Below, one piece after another: positions 44,764-54,912 of a stretch of 64,000 nt of DNA (positions within the stretch are counted from its first letter, which is position 1; each line of letters opens with the position of its first letter). This stretch comes from Ignavibacteria bacterium UBA7675 (lineage in GTDB: Bacteria; Bacteroidota; Ignavibacteria; Kapaibacteriales; UB7675). The position numbers and the translations under genes were made by a program. The stretch covers positions 61,803 through 125,802 of the forward strand of contig DLHF01000044.1 in assembly GCA_002483085.1 (NCBI GenBank). The letters are read 5' to 3'. The notes under the pieces were generated by a model that was given only the letters and a program-made list of their open reading frames with translations, was not told where the DNA came from and did no database searches.

Positions 44764-47700
44764 ATGAAGCGTTGCAACGCACTCTCGCAACTGCTCCTGA
44801 TACTCGTTGCCCTCTGTACGGCAGCGGCGGTGGGTTCCGCTCAGGTACCTCTTAATACCGTCGGTGCATCTGTGATGGTAGATTTCACAGGGTACACCGG
44901 CGCGGGCTTCAGTCCTACTCCCGGACCCGGCCAGTTAAATTCTAGCAACTGGGCTGCAACGGGAATGTCAGACGGTACCCTCAGCTTCGGTGGTACACAA
45001 ACATCGGGCGATTTTGCCCGTGCTATGTGGGTACCGGGTACAACAACTGGAGGCTTTTATGCCTTCGACGACGCCGGTAACACTCGTTTTCTTATTCAGC
45101 CTACCGGTTCCGATTGGAATAACAACGGTACGCTGACTCTCCGTTTTGTCAACAATACCGGCCAGACGCTCAACCGGTTTTCCGTAGGTTATGACATTTT
45201 TGTCAATAACAGCGGTGCCCGTGCAAACTCTTTCAACTTTGCGTACTCGACCGATGGCAGCAACTTTACAGCGGTCTGCGGTAGCGAGTACACCTCGCCG
45301 GAAGCGTTAGACGCCGCTGGTTTTGGCCTAGCTGCTGCGCGCGCGTTGAGCATCACGGGTGTAAGCATCCCGGCAAACGCTAGCTTCTACATCCGCTGGA
45401 TTGGCAGCGATGTAAGTGGCGCGGGCAATCGCGATGCTTTTGCTCTAGATAACATCGCTGTAACCCCGTTCGCCGCTGGCAACCCTTCGGTTTCTATCGG
45501 TAACTACGGATTTTCGCTGAGCTCGACGGCTATCAACAGCCCGACAACTGATCTTGCTACGAGTGTTCACGCTCCGACAGTTGACGACGCACTTAGCTCG
45601 CCGATTAACCTGCCGTTTACCTTCTATTACAACGGACAGCCTTTCGACCGCATCGTTATCTCGTCGAATGGTTGGGTAGCTCTTGGCAATAGCGCTAATA
45701 GCCCCGTATTCCCGGCTGGAATGACAAGTGTTCCCGCGAACGATCCTGAAGCGTGGGAATTTAATAATGTAATGGGTATTGCCCCCCTGTGGGACAACCT
45801 GAAAGTAGCTTCGAGCGGTCGCGTATCCTATAACTCTACAGCAAACGAATTCAGAGTGCGCTGGAGATCGATGGAATGGCCCGCAACCTCGGTAAGCTTT
45901 GTAACATTCGAGCTCGTTCTGAACCCGGATTGCAACAGAATTACCTTTAGCTACGGCGGTGGTTCGACATCCGTACAGCAGTCGGCAACTGTTGGTCTGA
46001 TCAATGATGCAGACAATGCAGCGCCGAACAACTACTGGGTGTTCAACGGCAATGTTGCTCCGGGTAACCTGACCAACAACGCAAATGGCAATGCTAATAC
46101 ACGACTGATTACCTACAGCAACCTGCCCACAGGTGCTAATCCTTCGATCTTTGCCAACCACTACGACGCTTTGCGCGTAGAATCCGCTACACCGCTGAAC
46201 CTCGGTTCGGTAGATGCTAACGGCGGTACGGCAAACTCTTCGGTGACAGTTCGCAACCTCGGTTGTAATACGATCACAGTGACTACTGGCAATATCGTGT
46301 ACAGCAACTCGCAGTACACGTCGACAGCATTCTCGGTAGCTCTTGCTGCCGGTGCTACAACCAGCGTTCCTGTCCGCTTTACAGGCACATGCCCGTACAC
46401 AGCTTGCCCGATCACTGCCGGTATGTCGGTGGTTGCCGGTGCTCCTGCTGTTCCAGTTGTGTACCCGACCGATAACACATTCCTTGCTCTTACAGCACAG
46501 GAAACACATCCGGTTGTAGGCGCTCCCGCATCGATTGCTGCATTCCCGACCACGATTGTGGGCACGTCGAATACAGTAACAGTTACTCTTACCAACACTG
46601 GTAATGTGGCTTACAATGGCACACTCAGTATTGGTGGTACTGCAGCCGATGCAGCTCTGTTCACTATCTCGCCCAACCCCGTAACGGTTGCCGCAGGTGG
46701 TTCTACAGTAGTGTCGGTGACATTTGCTCCGAATGGTGCACGCCATGCAGCTAATGCAAATGCTGCATCGTGGACAGCCGCTTATCCCGGTCTGCAACTC
46801 CTCGTTCCCAATGGCAACCAGAGCTGTAGCCCCGCTACGCTTGCCGCTCTTAACCTCACAGCTAACTCGACAGCTCCGCGCGTTTCGATTAATGTTCCGG
46901 CTTCTACGGATCTCCCGGGCAACCAGGGTGTTCCCACGCTGGATATTGGCAATCGCGCTTATGCTCCTTCGACAGGCGATGTTACGCAACCGCAAACCTT
47001 TACGGAAAACTTCCTGGTGCGTAACACAGGTAGCGCTGCTGTAACAATCAGCGATATCGCTCGTGGCGCAACAGGCAATCTTCCCGACCGTTTCAGTGCT
47101 AGCGCTGCTCGCATCAGCGGCAATGCTACACTGCTCCCCGGACAGGAAGCTGTGTACCGTGTAACTTATACCCCGACCAAAACAACATCTGACTTCCCGT
47201 ATGCCGAAATCCTCGGTTATGCTGGAATTCCGCCTGCAAATGCGTTTGTTGTTGGCAATACTGTGTACACCTTTACGACCGTAGTTCCCGGTACACCGGC
47301 AACTACAGTGCCCGCTGTTGCAGGTTTCTGGCACAACTATATGAACGGCGTTACCTCGACGTTCACTGGCGAGAACCTGTCGCTGCTCGGCTCCATGAAT
47401 GCTACGATCGATATGTTCCGTGGCTACATGCGCGCAGTTGCTGCACCTTCCAATGCTTCGGCTCAAGGCCCGACTAACCCGGCAGGCGCTCCGGTGATCT
47501 CCGGTGGTCAGCTCTTCGTGAATGGTGTAGCAGTAGTAGGCAACCTCGGTGCTGCTCCGAACAACTTAGCTGTCACCTCGTACTACGGTGCTGTAGGCGA
47601 TCCATTGCCGAACGGTGCAGCAGTAACCAACGCTGGCCAACCGGGTGTAACGTCGTTCTACCTCGTAAACACCGGATCGGCTAATGCGCGCTTCTATGTT

Positions 47701-50700
47701 CGCAAAACCGTTATCAACGATAATGTCAACCCCGGCGCTTTCGCTATCAGCGTTCCGATCCCGGGTGATAATGCTAACCCCGCAGCGAGCCTTGTTCCTG
47801 TTGCAAGCGAAACGATCAATGGTGTAGACTACCATGTAGTTACACTCGAACCGCTGTATCAGCAAGGTGCTGCAGGCAATAGCCGTGCGTATGTGCGTTT
47901 CGACGTTACATTCCGCCCGACCAGAGCTAACACGCCTTCGCTGTCGACAATTAGCCAGCTTCGCTCGGCTGATATCGAAATTCTGACAGATGCTAACCTG
48001 CCGACAAGTGCAGCCGCTTCCGTAGAACCGCGCAACAGCTACACAATTAATGTGCAGGGTACAACGCTGTTCAATGACCCGGCGTTCATTGTTGACAATA
48101 CGCAGATCACGTCGGTTAACTTCGGTAGCCACGAACTCGCTGATGCAACAAGCTCGAACTATCCGTTTGGTATCTATTTCCCGGCTGGTCTTGGCTATTA
48201 TGCTCCGGCTGGTGAAGTAGGCAGAAGAGGTCTTTCGCTTCCGCTCGGTTATGGTGTTCGTGATACAGTAATTACGATCGCTATCGAAAACCGTGGTAAT
48301 GCTGCAATGACCTTCAATAACCTCGGCGATCTTCAGGCTTTTGCTCTCTCGGGCAGCCAAGGTACATTCAGCCTTGCAAAAGCTACAACGCAAACCAATA
48401 TCAACGGTGCTGGCAATGCCGAGCCCGCAGCAGCAACATTCCCCTTCACGCTCAACCCGGGCGCAGGCAATCGTCTGCTCCTGTGGGTGCGCTACGATGC
48501 AGGTACGCGTTCTGCTGGTGCTCCAGGTCTCTCGAACGGTACGGTTCGCCTCGTTCAGAGCCCGCTGGTTACGCCGACTCCGCACACAGTATCGCTCAGC
48601 GGTAGCCTGACAGGTCGCGGTATTCGTCCGTTCCCCGTTGTGGATGTAGATGCTGGTAATGGCGGTACACAACTGATCATCGATGGTACCGAGCGCATTG
48701 CTCCGGTATATTCTGCTTCGCGTCCGGTAATCTTCGACAACTACTGTAACCTCGGTGGTGTTGTGGTAAATCGCGACATGGTTGCAATTCCCCTGACAAT
48801 TGGCAACGGTATCCCCGTTCCGACACAGGCCGGTGGTAGCCTTGCTTCCGACAACGTCAACGATGATGCTGTGACGGATGTTATGTTCAATATGAACAAT
48901 ATTGTTATTGACAGCCTTGCAGGTAGCCTGGTTATCCCCGGTGCTTCCACATCGTATTTCGTGAACTATAACGCACCGGTTGTAATCCGCAACCAGTTCG
49001 GTACAGTTGTTAATACAGTAGACATCAGCAACTCGGCCAACCGTATGGTAACAGTTGGTCCCCGCCAGACAATGACCTTCAGCGTGATGTTCAGACCGAC
49101 AACTCTGAACGCTATGCCCAACTCTATCCAAGCACGTGTTCGTGTTACGCACACAAGCCGTAACAATAACATCAACTTCCCGGCTGATCAGGGTCCGTCG
49201 CACACACGCAACAGCAACCCCGATGAGTTTGGCGATGTGTACAAATGGATAGACTTTGTTGTAGAAGGTTCGTCGCTGCGTCCTGGTTTCCGTCTTGAAG
49301 CTGGCAACAATGTTGGCGGTATGCTCGGTAACTACATTGCTCCGAACAGCACAGTAGACTTTAACCTCGGCTATGCTTATCAGCCCGGTGTATTTGTTGG
49401 CGATTCTAACTATGTAGCTCTTACACTCCGCAACAGCCAAGAAACAGGTAGCGTGCCCACAGGTGCTGATGTTTCGACAGGTGTTGTTGGTGTGAAAGCC
49501 ATTTATATCGAAGGTGTTGATGCTGCCGACTTCGAATTCGTAGGTTTCGATGTGCCCGCAAGCGCATTCGAACCGAATCCAGTTGCCTTCCCCGTTCGCA
49601 CGGGTGCAGACAATGGTTCGCCGATTATCGCTGTAGGCCGCACGTTTATCCAGTGGACAGCTAACTTCAACGGCACAGAACTGGGTATGCCTTACATGCT
49701 TGATCGCAATGCGATGGACATGGAAGATGTAAATATGTATATCCACTTCAAGCCGCGCCGCACGGTAAATGGTGCTCCGCAAGACATGCGTAATGCTGTT
49801 CTTCGCATCGTTACAACCGATCTTTGCGCTCCTGAACTGGTGTACAACCTCGAAGGTCGTGCTCTTGATTCGCGCCTTGTGTTCGACAAAACAACAATCG
49901 ACTTCGGTAATGTTCAGGTAAATGATGTTGCTCAGCAGACCTTCACAATGACCAACGAAGGTAACTTCCCGGCAAACTTCAATGCAATGACAATTCAGTC
50001 GGTGTTCCCCTCCGGTCCGCTGTACTCGCACAACTTTAGCCTGATGCCGCTTGGCTTCTCGATCTTCTATGCTGCTCCGCCGTACAACTACACGGTCATT
50101 GGCGACATGGAAACTCCGCTCAATCCGGGCGATAGCCGCACACTCGCTGTGCAGTTCTCCCCGAGCGAAGGCGGTCGTAAAGACGCTACGATCAATGTTG
50201 GTTATATTCCCGAAGTGCCGGTGTCGTTGCAAAACGGTAACCTCGCACAAATCAATGTTGTGGGCCGTGGTGTTTCTCCGGTGACAATCGTAACCAACCC
50301 GGCAAGTGGTATCGTAGACTTCGGTAATGTTGTTGTCGGTTCGACGAAAACAATGCCGATCACGATTACGAACACAGGTCAGGCTGCTCTGAGCCTGGAA
50401 CTTCCGCCGCAAACGATTGGTGCATTCAGACATGATCTGTCGGCATCGACGACAGTTCTCGGCGCTGGCCAATCTGTAACGGTGAACTTCACATTTGCTC
50501 CTACAACCTTTGGCGCTGATGATGAGACATTCACAATCAGCATCCCCAACGGTTTTGGTACGTCGACAGTAGACATTGTTGTTCGCGGTACAGGTGTTTC
50601 GGGCGCTGCTCTTTCGGCTTCTGCTCTTAACTTCCCCGTTACACGCGTTTTCACAGAGTCGAACCTCGGCCTCTTTGTTAACAACACAAACAGCAATTCG

Positions 50701-52512
50701 GCTTCGACCTTCCGCTTCAACGGTGTGTCCGGTCTGAACTCGGAAGAATTCGAACTGCGCATGAATGGTATGCCGATCGCTATCGGTTCTATCTTCACAG
50801 TGCCCGCAGGCCAGAACTCGGTAAGCTTTACGGTTGTATTCCAACCGAACCAGCTTCCTGCTGACCCGTCTGCTGCAAATGTTCGCAATGCACAACTCGA
50901 CTTCACGCTCAACGGTACACCGGTATCGGTTTCTGTAAGCGGCGAAGGCGCAGTTCCGCAAATCAGCTTCACAGGTACAGACATTGTGAATGGCGAACTC
51001 GACTTTGGTTCGATCAGCGGTGCCGCTCAGCGCACAATCCGTGTGTACAACATTGGCCGCTTCCCGCTGAACGTTACACAGCTTCTGTTAATGGGTAACG
51101 ATGCTTCCAGCTTCGAACTCGGCAATCTGCAAGATGTGGTTCTTGGCAATGGCGAATGGTTTGAAGTACGCGTTACTCTGAACTGCAACGGCGCAGATGT
51201 GATCGACGATGCACGCCTTACGGCTATCTCGAACTCTCTGCAATCGCGCAGTGTTGAGCTTACCGGTGCATGTGCTACCGCGCAAATCGGTATTAGCGCT
51301 ACAAACATCGGATTTGGCAGAACTGAAGTTGGTAAAACAGTCGAGAAAACCCTTACGATCAGAAGCGCTACAAGCCAGCCTCTGACCGTAACAGGTCTTG
51401 TTGTTGAAGGTCTGAACAGCAGCGAATTCACAATTGCTAGCACGAGCAAGTCGCTTCCGGCTACGCTCAGCGGCAGCGATGAACTCGTAGCAATTGTTCG
51501 CTTCACACCGAATGTTGAAGGCTCGAAAGAAGCACGCGTTCGCGTTGTTTCTTCCGTTGGCCAGACAGAAGTTCGCATCGACGGTCTTGCTACCGCTCCT
51601 GGTACAGTTATCCTGAGCCAGCAAAACCTGAACTTCGGCAGCCTGCCCGTTGGCAAGTCGCGCGTTCTTTCGGTGAACATCGTTAACCACTCGGCAGCTT
51701 CTGTTCTTGTGAACTCGATCTCGCTTGAAGGCGACGACAAAGCAATGTTTGTTGCTGACAACACAACTGGCTTTACACTGCAGCCGAGCGAATCCCGCAC
51801 GGTACGCGTTACCTTTGCTCCTTCGAGCAATGGTTCGAAATTCGCCCTGATCCGTTTCAACACAGCAACCGGTACACAACCCGTTGCAGCCCTTATGGGT
51901 AAAGGTGGTTCGGCTCAGATCAGCGTTGCGAATGTTGCCGACTTCGGTACAGTGGATCTCAATAGCTTCCGTGAACTCCAAATTGCAGTAAACAGCACCG
52001 GTGATGAAGCGCTCGTAATCAACAGCGCTTATGTTTCTGGTTCCAGCAGCACAGAGTTCACAGTGATGACCGCAATGCCACTTCAAATCGAAGCTGGTCA
52101 ATCGGCAAACATCACAGTACGCTTTATGCCGACAGAAGGTGGCAACAAAGTTGCTTACCTGAATCTGCTCAGCAATAGCAATGCAGGCACAGTAGAGCTG
52201 CGCGGTAATACGATTACCACAGGCGTTACAGGCGATGAGCCCACAGCCCTGGCATTCGGTATCACACGCACCTACCCGAACCCGTTCAGCGAAACAACAG
52301 AAGTTGTGTACAACCTGTCGAACCGCATGAACGTAACGATGACTATCTTCAACCAACTCGGTGAAGCAGTTGCGACAATCGTGAACGGTACCAAAGACGC
52401 TGGCGAACATACAGTAACCTTCAAAGCAGGTGAACTGCCCGCAGGTTCGTATGTCGTTCGTCTGGAATCCGGTAGCCAAGTTGCAACCCAGAAGATCACA
52501 ATCGTGAAGTAA
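44764..52512 (+). CDS. Giant secreted choice-of-anchor D protein with T9SS sorting domain (2582 residues)
   Basis: The protein has a signal peptide (LLILVALCTAAAVGSAQ), an N-terminal lectin-like/jelly-roll region (GDFARAMWVPGTTTGG) and many Ig-like choice-of-anchor D (ASPM/SPD-2/hydin-like) repeats, recognisable from the DFG-x-V motif: VDFGNVVVGSTKTMPITITN, LNFGSLPVGKSRVLSVNI, IGFGRTEVGKTVEKTLTI, IDFGNVQVNDVAQQTFTM. The C-terminus (YPNPFSETTEVVYNLSN ... SYVVRLESG) is a type-A T9SS sorting domain. AAGGAG at 44751-44756 gives a good ribosome site. Codon choice looks strongly optimised (AAC, TTC, CGT/CGC, GGT/GGC), as for an abundant protein. It is a single-gene unit ending at a strong terminator. 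A cell-surface adhesive or structural role is inference. Confidence 0.88.
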   Translation: MKRCNALSQLLLILVALCTAAAVGSAQVPLNTVGASVMVDFTGYTGAGFSPTPGPGQLNSSNWAATGMSDGTLSFGGTQTSGDFARAMWVPGTTTGGFYAFDDAGNTRFLIQPTGSDWNNNGTLTLRFVNNTGQTLNRFSVGYDIFVNNSGARANSFNFAYSTDGSNFTAVCGSEYTSPEALDAAGFGLAAARALSITGVSIPANASFYIRWIGSDVSGAGNRDAFALDNIAVTPFAAGNPSVSIGNYGFSLSSTAINSPTTDLATSVHAPTVDDALSSPINLPFTFYYNGQPFDRIVISSNGWVALGNSANSPVFPAGMTSVPANDPEAWEFNNVMGIAPLWDNLKVASSGRVSYNSTANEFRVRWRSMEWPATSVSFVTFELVLNPDCNRITFSYGGGSTSVQQSATVGLINDADNAAPNNYWVFNGNVAPGNLTNNANGNANTRLITYSNLPTGANPSIFANHYDALRVESATPLNLGSVDANGGTANSSVTVRNLGCNTITVTTGNIVYSNSQYTSTAFSVALAAGATTSVPVRFTGTCPYTACPITAGMSVVAGAPAVPVVYPTDNTFLALTAQETHPVVGAPASIAAFPTTIVGTSNTVTVTLTNTGNVAYNGTLSIGGTAADAALFTISPNPVTVAAGGSTVVSVTFAPNGARHAANANAASWTAAYPGLQLLVPNGNQSCSPATLAALNLTANSTAPRVSINVPASTDLPGNQGVPTLDIGNRAYAPSTGDVTQPQTFTENFLVRNTGSAAVTISDIARGATGNLPDRFSASAARISGNATLLPGQEAVYRVTYTPTKTTSDFPYAEILGYAGIPPANAFVVGNTVYTFTTVVPGTPATTVPAVAGFWHNYMNGVTSTFTGENLSLLGSMNATIDMFRGYMRAVAAPSNASAQGPTNPAGAPVISGGQLFVNGVAVVGNLGAAPNNLAVTSYYGAVGDPLPNGAAVTNAGQPGVTSFYLVNTGSANARFYVRKTVINDNVNPGAFAISVPIPGDNANPAASLVPVASETINGVDYHVVTLEPLYQQGAAGNSRAYVRFDVTFRPTRANTPSLSTISQLRSADIEILTDANLPTSAAASVEPRNSYTINVQGTTLFNDPAFIVDNTQITSVNFGSHELADATSSNYPFGIYFPAGLGYYAPAGEVGRRGLSLPLGYGVRDTVITIAIENRGNAAMTFNNLGDLQAFALSGSQGTFSLAKATTQTNINGAGNAEPAAATFPFTLNPGAGNRLLLWVRYDAGTRSAGAPGLSNGTVRLVQSPLVTPTPHTVSLSGSLTGRGIRPFPVVDVDAGNGGTQLIIDGTERIAPVYSASRPVIFDNYCNLGGVVVNRDMVAIPLTIGNGIPVPTQAGGSLASDNVNDDAVTDVMFNMNNIVIDSLAGSLVIPGASTSYFVNYNAPVVIRNQFGTVVNTVDISNSANRMVTVGPRQTMTFSVMFRPTTLNAMPNSIQARVRVTHTSRNNNINFPADQGPSHTRNSNPDEFGDVYKWIDFVVEGSSLRPGFRLEAGNNVGGMLGNYIAPNSTVDFNLGYAYQPGVFVGDSNYVALTLRNSQETGSVPTGADVSTGVVGVKAIYIEGVDAADFEFVGFDVPASAFEPNPVAFPVRTGADNGSPIIAVGRTFIQWTANFNGTELGMPYMLDRNAMDMEDVNMYIHFKPRRTVNGAPQDMRNAVLRIVTTDLCAPELVYNLEGRALDSRLVFDKTTIDFGNVQVNDVAQQTFTMTNEGNFPANFNAMTIQSVFPSGPLYSHNFSLMPLGFSIFYAAPPYNYTVIGDMETPLNPGDSRTLAVQFSPSEGGRKDATINVGYIPEVPVSLQNGNLAQINVVGRGVSPVTIVTNPASGIVDFGNVVVGSTKTMPITITNTGQAALSLELPPQTIGAFRHDLSASTTVLGAGQSVTVNFTFAPTTFGADDETFTISIPNGFGTSTVDIVVRGTGVSGAALSASALNFPVTRVFTESNLGLFVNNTNSNSASTFRFNGVSGLNSEEFELRMNGMPIAIGSIFTVPAGQNSVSFTVVFQPNQLPADPSAANVRNAQLDFTLNGTPVSVSVSGEGAVPQISFTGTDIVNGELDFGSISGAAQRTIRVYNIGRFPLNVTQLLLMGNDASSFELGNLQDVVLGNGEWFEVRVTLNCNGADVIDDARLTAISNSLQSRSVELTGACATAQIGISATNIGFGRTEVGKTVEKTLTIRSATSQPLTVTGLVVEGLNSSEFTIASTSKSLPATLSGSDELVAIVRFTPNVEGSKEARVRVVSSVGQTEVRIDGLATAPGTVILSQQNLNFGSLPVGKSRVLSVNIVNHSAASVLVNSISLEGDDKAMFVADNTTGFTLQPSESRTVRVTFAPSSNGSKFALIRFNTATGTQPVAALMGKGGSAQISVANVADFGTVDLNSFRELQIAVNSTGDEALVINSAYVSGSSSTEFTVMTAMPLQIEAGQSANITVRFMPTEGGNKVAYLNLLSNSNAGTVELRGNTITTGVTGDEPTALAFGITRTYPNPFSETTEVVYNLSNRMNVTMTIFNQLGEAVATIVNGTKDAGEHTVTFKAGELPAGSYVVRLESGSQVATQKITIVK

Positions 52513-52540
52513 GCGTTCCCTGCAAAGGAACAAGGCTAAT

Positions 52541-52573
52541 AAAGCCGCTCCAGAAATGGGGCGGCTTTTTTTT
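52541..52573 (+). terminator. Rho-independent terminator after the giant gene
   Basis: AAAGCCGCTCC (52541-52551) pairs with GGGGCGGCTTT (52558-52568), loop AGAAAT, followed by T to 52573. Confidence 0.9.
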
Positions 52574-52678
52574 ATGTGTGCCTGGCAGGGCGAATTGGAA
52601 TCTGAAGGAAGATGAAAGCAAAATGCTGGCCTGACGAACAGGAACTGCATAAGAGGCAGCGACATTAGCTGAAGGTGT

Positions 52679-52777
52679 ATGGAGTCAGTGGCAGAGAGTG
52701 AGCCCGGTGTCAGAAAGGAACAGGAATTGATTGAAACGGTGATCCAACGAGAGAATATGAGCCTGCAACAGTTGTAG
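52679..52777 (+). pseudogene. Remnant resembling a group II intron reverse transcriptase N-terminus
   Basis: A 32-residue frame reads MESVAESEPGVRKEQELIET then VIQRENMSLQQL before a stop. The EQELIETVIQRENM part resembles the segment just before the first RT motif in group II intron proteins. The frame is broken and nothing matching follows. Weak evidence only; no RT motif is present. Confidence 0.3.
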
Positions 52778-53157
52778 AACGTGTTGGGACTCTGGAGTTT
52801 CACATATAAACCTCACTTTTCCCAAGTGCTTTTTTGAGCGACTTGGTGTGCTCTCTCTGCTGGATCAGTGGAACCGCCTTATACAGAACAGTATGTACGG
52901 TAGTGTAAAAGGAGAGAGGTAAGGTCGCCTTCTTCTCAAGGCGTGTGGCGCGAGTATTAATAATTTTTTATCACAAAACAGTTGCTGGGAAATTCTAATA
53001 GTCTTACTTTTACGACAAGAATGAGCTTTTGTAGTTTACCATTACTGCCACTGATCTCTACGCTATAAAAGTTTGTTCAAAATACCATTTTCGTACTATC
53101 TACCTAATGTTGCACACTGCCAACACTTTGTAACATTAGCACATTGGAAAGCTCGCT

Positions 53158-54468
53158 ATGTACTGTGAAAAATTTACCAGTCACAGGATCAAGGTTATTA
53201 TCATAATGTTTGTTGGTTCGTTGTTTTCGCCAAGTGTGCTTTCAGCCCAACTTGATTCGGTGATGCATCAGTTTGAGCATGTATCTTTTATTGGCTACAT
53301 AAATGCAGATTGTTTGAGTGATACACTAAAAAGTTCCTACTCAACAACGGGAACTTGGTTGCCTCAAAAAATTTGCTGGGGACTTACCACTACTGCCAGC
53401 CAGAATATTTGTACAAGTGCGTCAACGTATGTTCCTGATTCATTGAAAGTAACAACCACACATCTGGTGTTTCCGGCATTGAACGGGCTACAGGTTAGCA
53501 TGGCTGTGGATACGCTGAACTCTGAAGATTCTCTTGCAGACATTGTATTATATATGAACTGGCATGTCCAAGATAGTCTTGAACAACGTGATACCTCGCG
53601 TGCTGTGGTTATCTTTGGACAAAAGCAACTCATTACCATAGCTACTATTGATGTTGGTTCAATAGGTATTACGCAGGTATATCCGTTTCTTGCCAGAGAA
53701 TTACAAATTGGAGATGAATTAATTGACGAAGAGCCGCGCGATCTTACCGATGCCAGTAGTTATTTCTTTAATCCAACGATTGGTCTTCCCATAGAGATAA
53801 CACTGGATGCCAGAGTGTTGTTGGAAGGACCATTTGATGGAGTGAGTGCGATGTACACTTTTTTAGAGCAACAAGATTTTCTGCCTCTGCAACACCCATT
53901 CAATGTTTCGCCTTTTTACTATACAGGGAACGAGTCTATGAGTACAACTGCCAGTTTAGTCAGCAATATTGTTGACTGGGTGCTAGTTGATATCCGAAAA
54001 GAAGCTACTACCGCGACATTGGGACGCAAGGCGGGGCTGTTGCGGGAAGATGGTAAAATTGTAGATATGGATGGTGTTAGCAACCTGTTCCTGCCAATGT
54101 TGGAGAATCCCGGAGATAGTTGTTATCTTATCATACGCCATTGGAATCACTTGGCAATCATGAGTGCTGTAAAAATAACTGCTGGCAGCAATAATGTAGC
54201 TACCTATGATTTTACTGGATCCACATCGGCCACTTTTGCGACCACTGGTGTCGGTATCAAGCAACTTGGCGCTACAAGTCTTTATGGCATGGTAGCCGGA
54301 GATGTTAATAGTGATAATCAGATCGATGCTGTTGATCGCACCCAAGTTATTAATGATTCTGGATTATATGGCTATTACAGGTCTGATTGTACGTTGGACG
54401 GCATTATAAATGCTCTTGACAGAGTACGGACTCGCAATAATACATTCTATACCTCACAAGTGCCATAG
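53158..54468 (+). CDS. Secreted protein with a dockerin-like calcium-binding C-terminus
   Basis: The 436-residue protein has a signal peptide (IMFVGSLFSPSVLSAQ). The first half is unrecognised. From residue about 270 (VDWVLVDIRKEATTATLGRKA ... YLIIRHWNHLAIMSAV) it matches a beta domain common in Bacteroidota surface proteins, followed by a dockerin-like pair of calcium loops: AGDVNSDNQIDAVDRTQVIND and CTLDGIINALDRVRTRNN. It lacks the T9SS sorting domain that usually ends such proteins. The gene sits in the low-GC island between two mobile-element remnants. Confidence 0.75.
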   Translation: MYCEKFTSHRIKVIIIMFVGSLFSPSVLSAQLDSVMHQFEHVSFIGYINADCLSDTLKSSYSTTGTWLPQKICWGLTTTASQNICTSASTYVPDSLKVTTTHLVFPALNGLQVSMAVDTLNSEDSLADIVLYMNWHVQDSLEQRDTSRAVVIFGQKQLITIATIDVGSIGITQVYPFLARELQIGDELIDEEPRDLTDASSYFFNPTIGLPIEITLDARVLLEGPFDGVSAMYTFLEQQDFLPLQHPFNVSPFYYTGNESMSTTASLVSNIVDWVLVDIRKEATTATLGRKAGLLREDGKIVDMDGVSNLFLPMLENPGDSCYLIIRHWNHLAIMSAVKITAGSNNVATYDFTGSTSATFATTGVGIKQLGATSLYGMVAGDVNSDNQIDAVDRTQVINDSGLYGYYRSDCTLDGIINALDRVRTRNNTFYTSQVP

Positions 54469-54912
54469 AATAAATCTAAGACTGGTTTGAAGTCCGAGTT
54501 GTGCTGCCAGGTTTTTTCTCCATACTGCGCTATTACCTCCTATGTTCGGTTTCTATACAGGGCAAACGCATCGTAAATAGTTGATAAATAGTCGGTTGCA
54601 TAAAAGGAATCCCTGATTACCAATCAATAGAGGGAGAACAGCGATGCTCAACCTGCTATAAGTATTAGCATCAATACCGGATCCGCGAGTAGATTGGACA
54701 AAACTCCATCCATTGGAATTGGAAAATGTGTTAATGATCGCGTTTCTGGCAGTGTTGATACGTTTGAGGAGATCGAAATCTATGGCCGGACCAAACTGGA
54801 GTGGTTGAGCCAGTATTTGAACATAGAGACACGGTAACACTTTGGCACTAAGAGTTATAAAAAACTATAACATCAAAAAATACAACTTTATTACACCTAA
54901 TCATACACTCCC
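54469..54912. other. 444-base gap holding a transposase remnant
   Basis: The gap contains an ISAs1-type transposase fragment (54644-54837) and A+T-rich upstream sequence of the RHS gene, including TATAAAAAACTATA near 54857. Confidence 0.55.
54644..54837 (+). pseudogene. Degenerate ISAs1-family (H-repeat) transposase fragment
   Basis: The translated fragment shows the N-terminal hallmark of ISAs1 transposases: SIPDPRVDWTKLHPLE, ENVLMIAFLAVL, and after a frame change DTFEEIEIYGRTKLEWLSQY with L/I-rich ending. There is an in-frame stop (CTATAA) soon after the ATG, a frameshift near 54755, and the DDE catalytic part is missing. It is a decayed insertion upstream of the RHS gene. Confidence 0.6.

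Larger units (their letters stand above)
52513..53157. other. 645-base gap with a mobile-element remnant
   Basis: After the terminator (52541-52573) the sequence becomes A+T-rich and holds a short decayed frame (52679-52777) resembling the N-terminus of a group II intron reverse transcriptase. Beyond 52800 I see nothing except the upstream region of the gene at 53158. Confidence 0.5.

Noticed and set aside
45445..47466. 673-codon minus-strand open frame within the giant gene
   Set aside because: Same reason: a shadow of strong codon bias, with Cys/Ser/Arg-rich low-quality translation.
47566..50961. 1131-codon open frame on the minus strand inside the giant gene
   Set aside because: Its translation is rich in Cys, Arg and His with no domain, and it mirrors the codon bias of the plus-strand gene, which has clear Ig-like repeats and a sorting domain.
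51088..52803. 571-codon minus-strand open frame at the end of the giant gene
   Set aside because: It crosses the gene's terminator and has no recognisable protein character.
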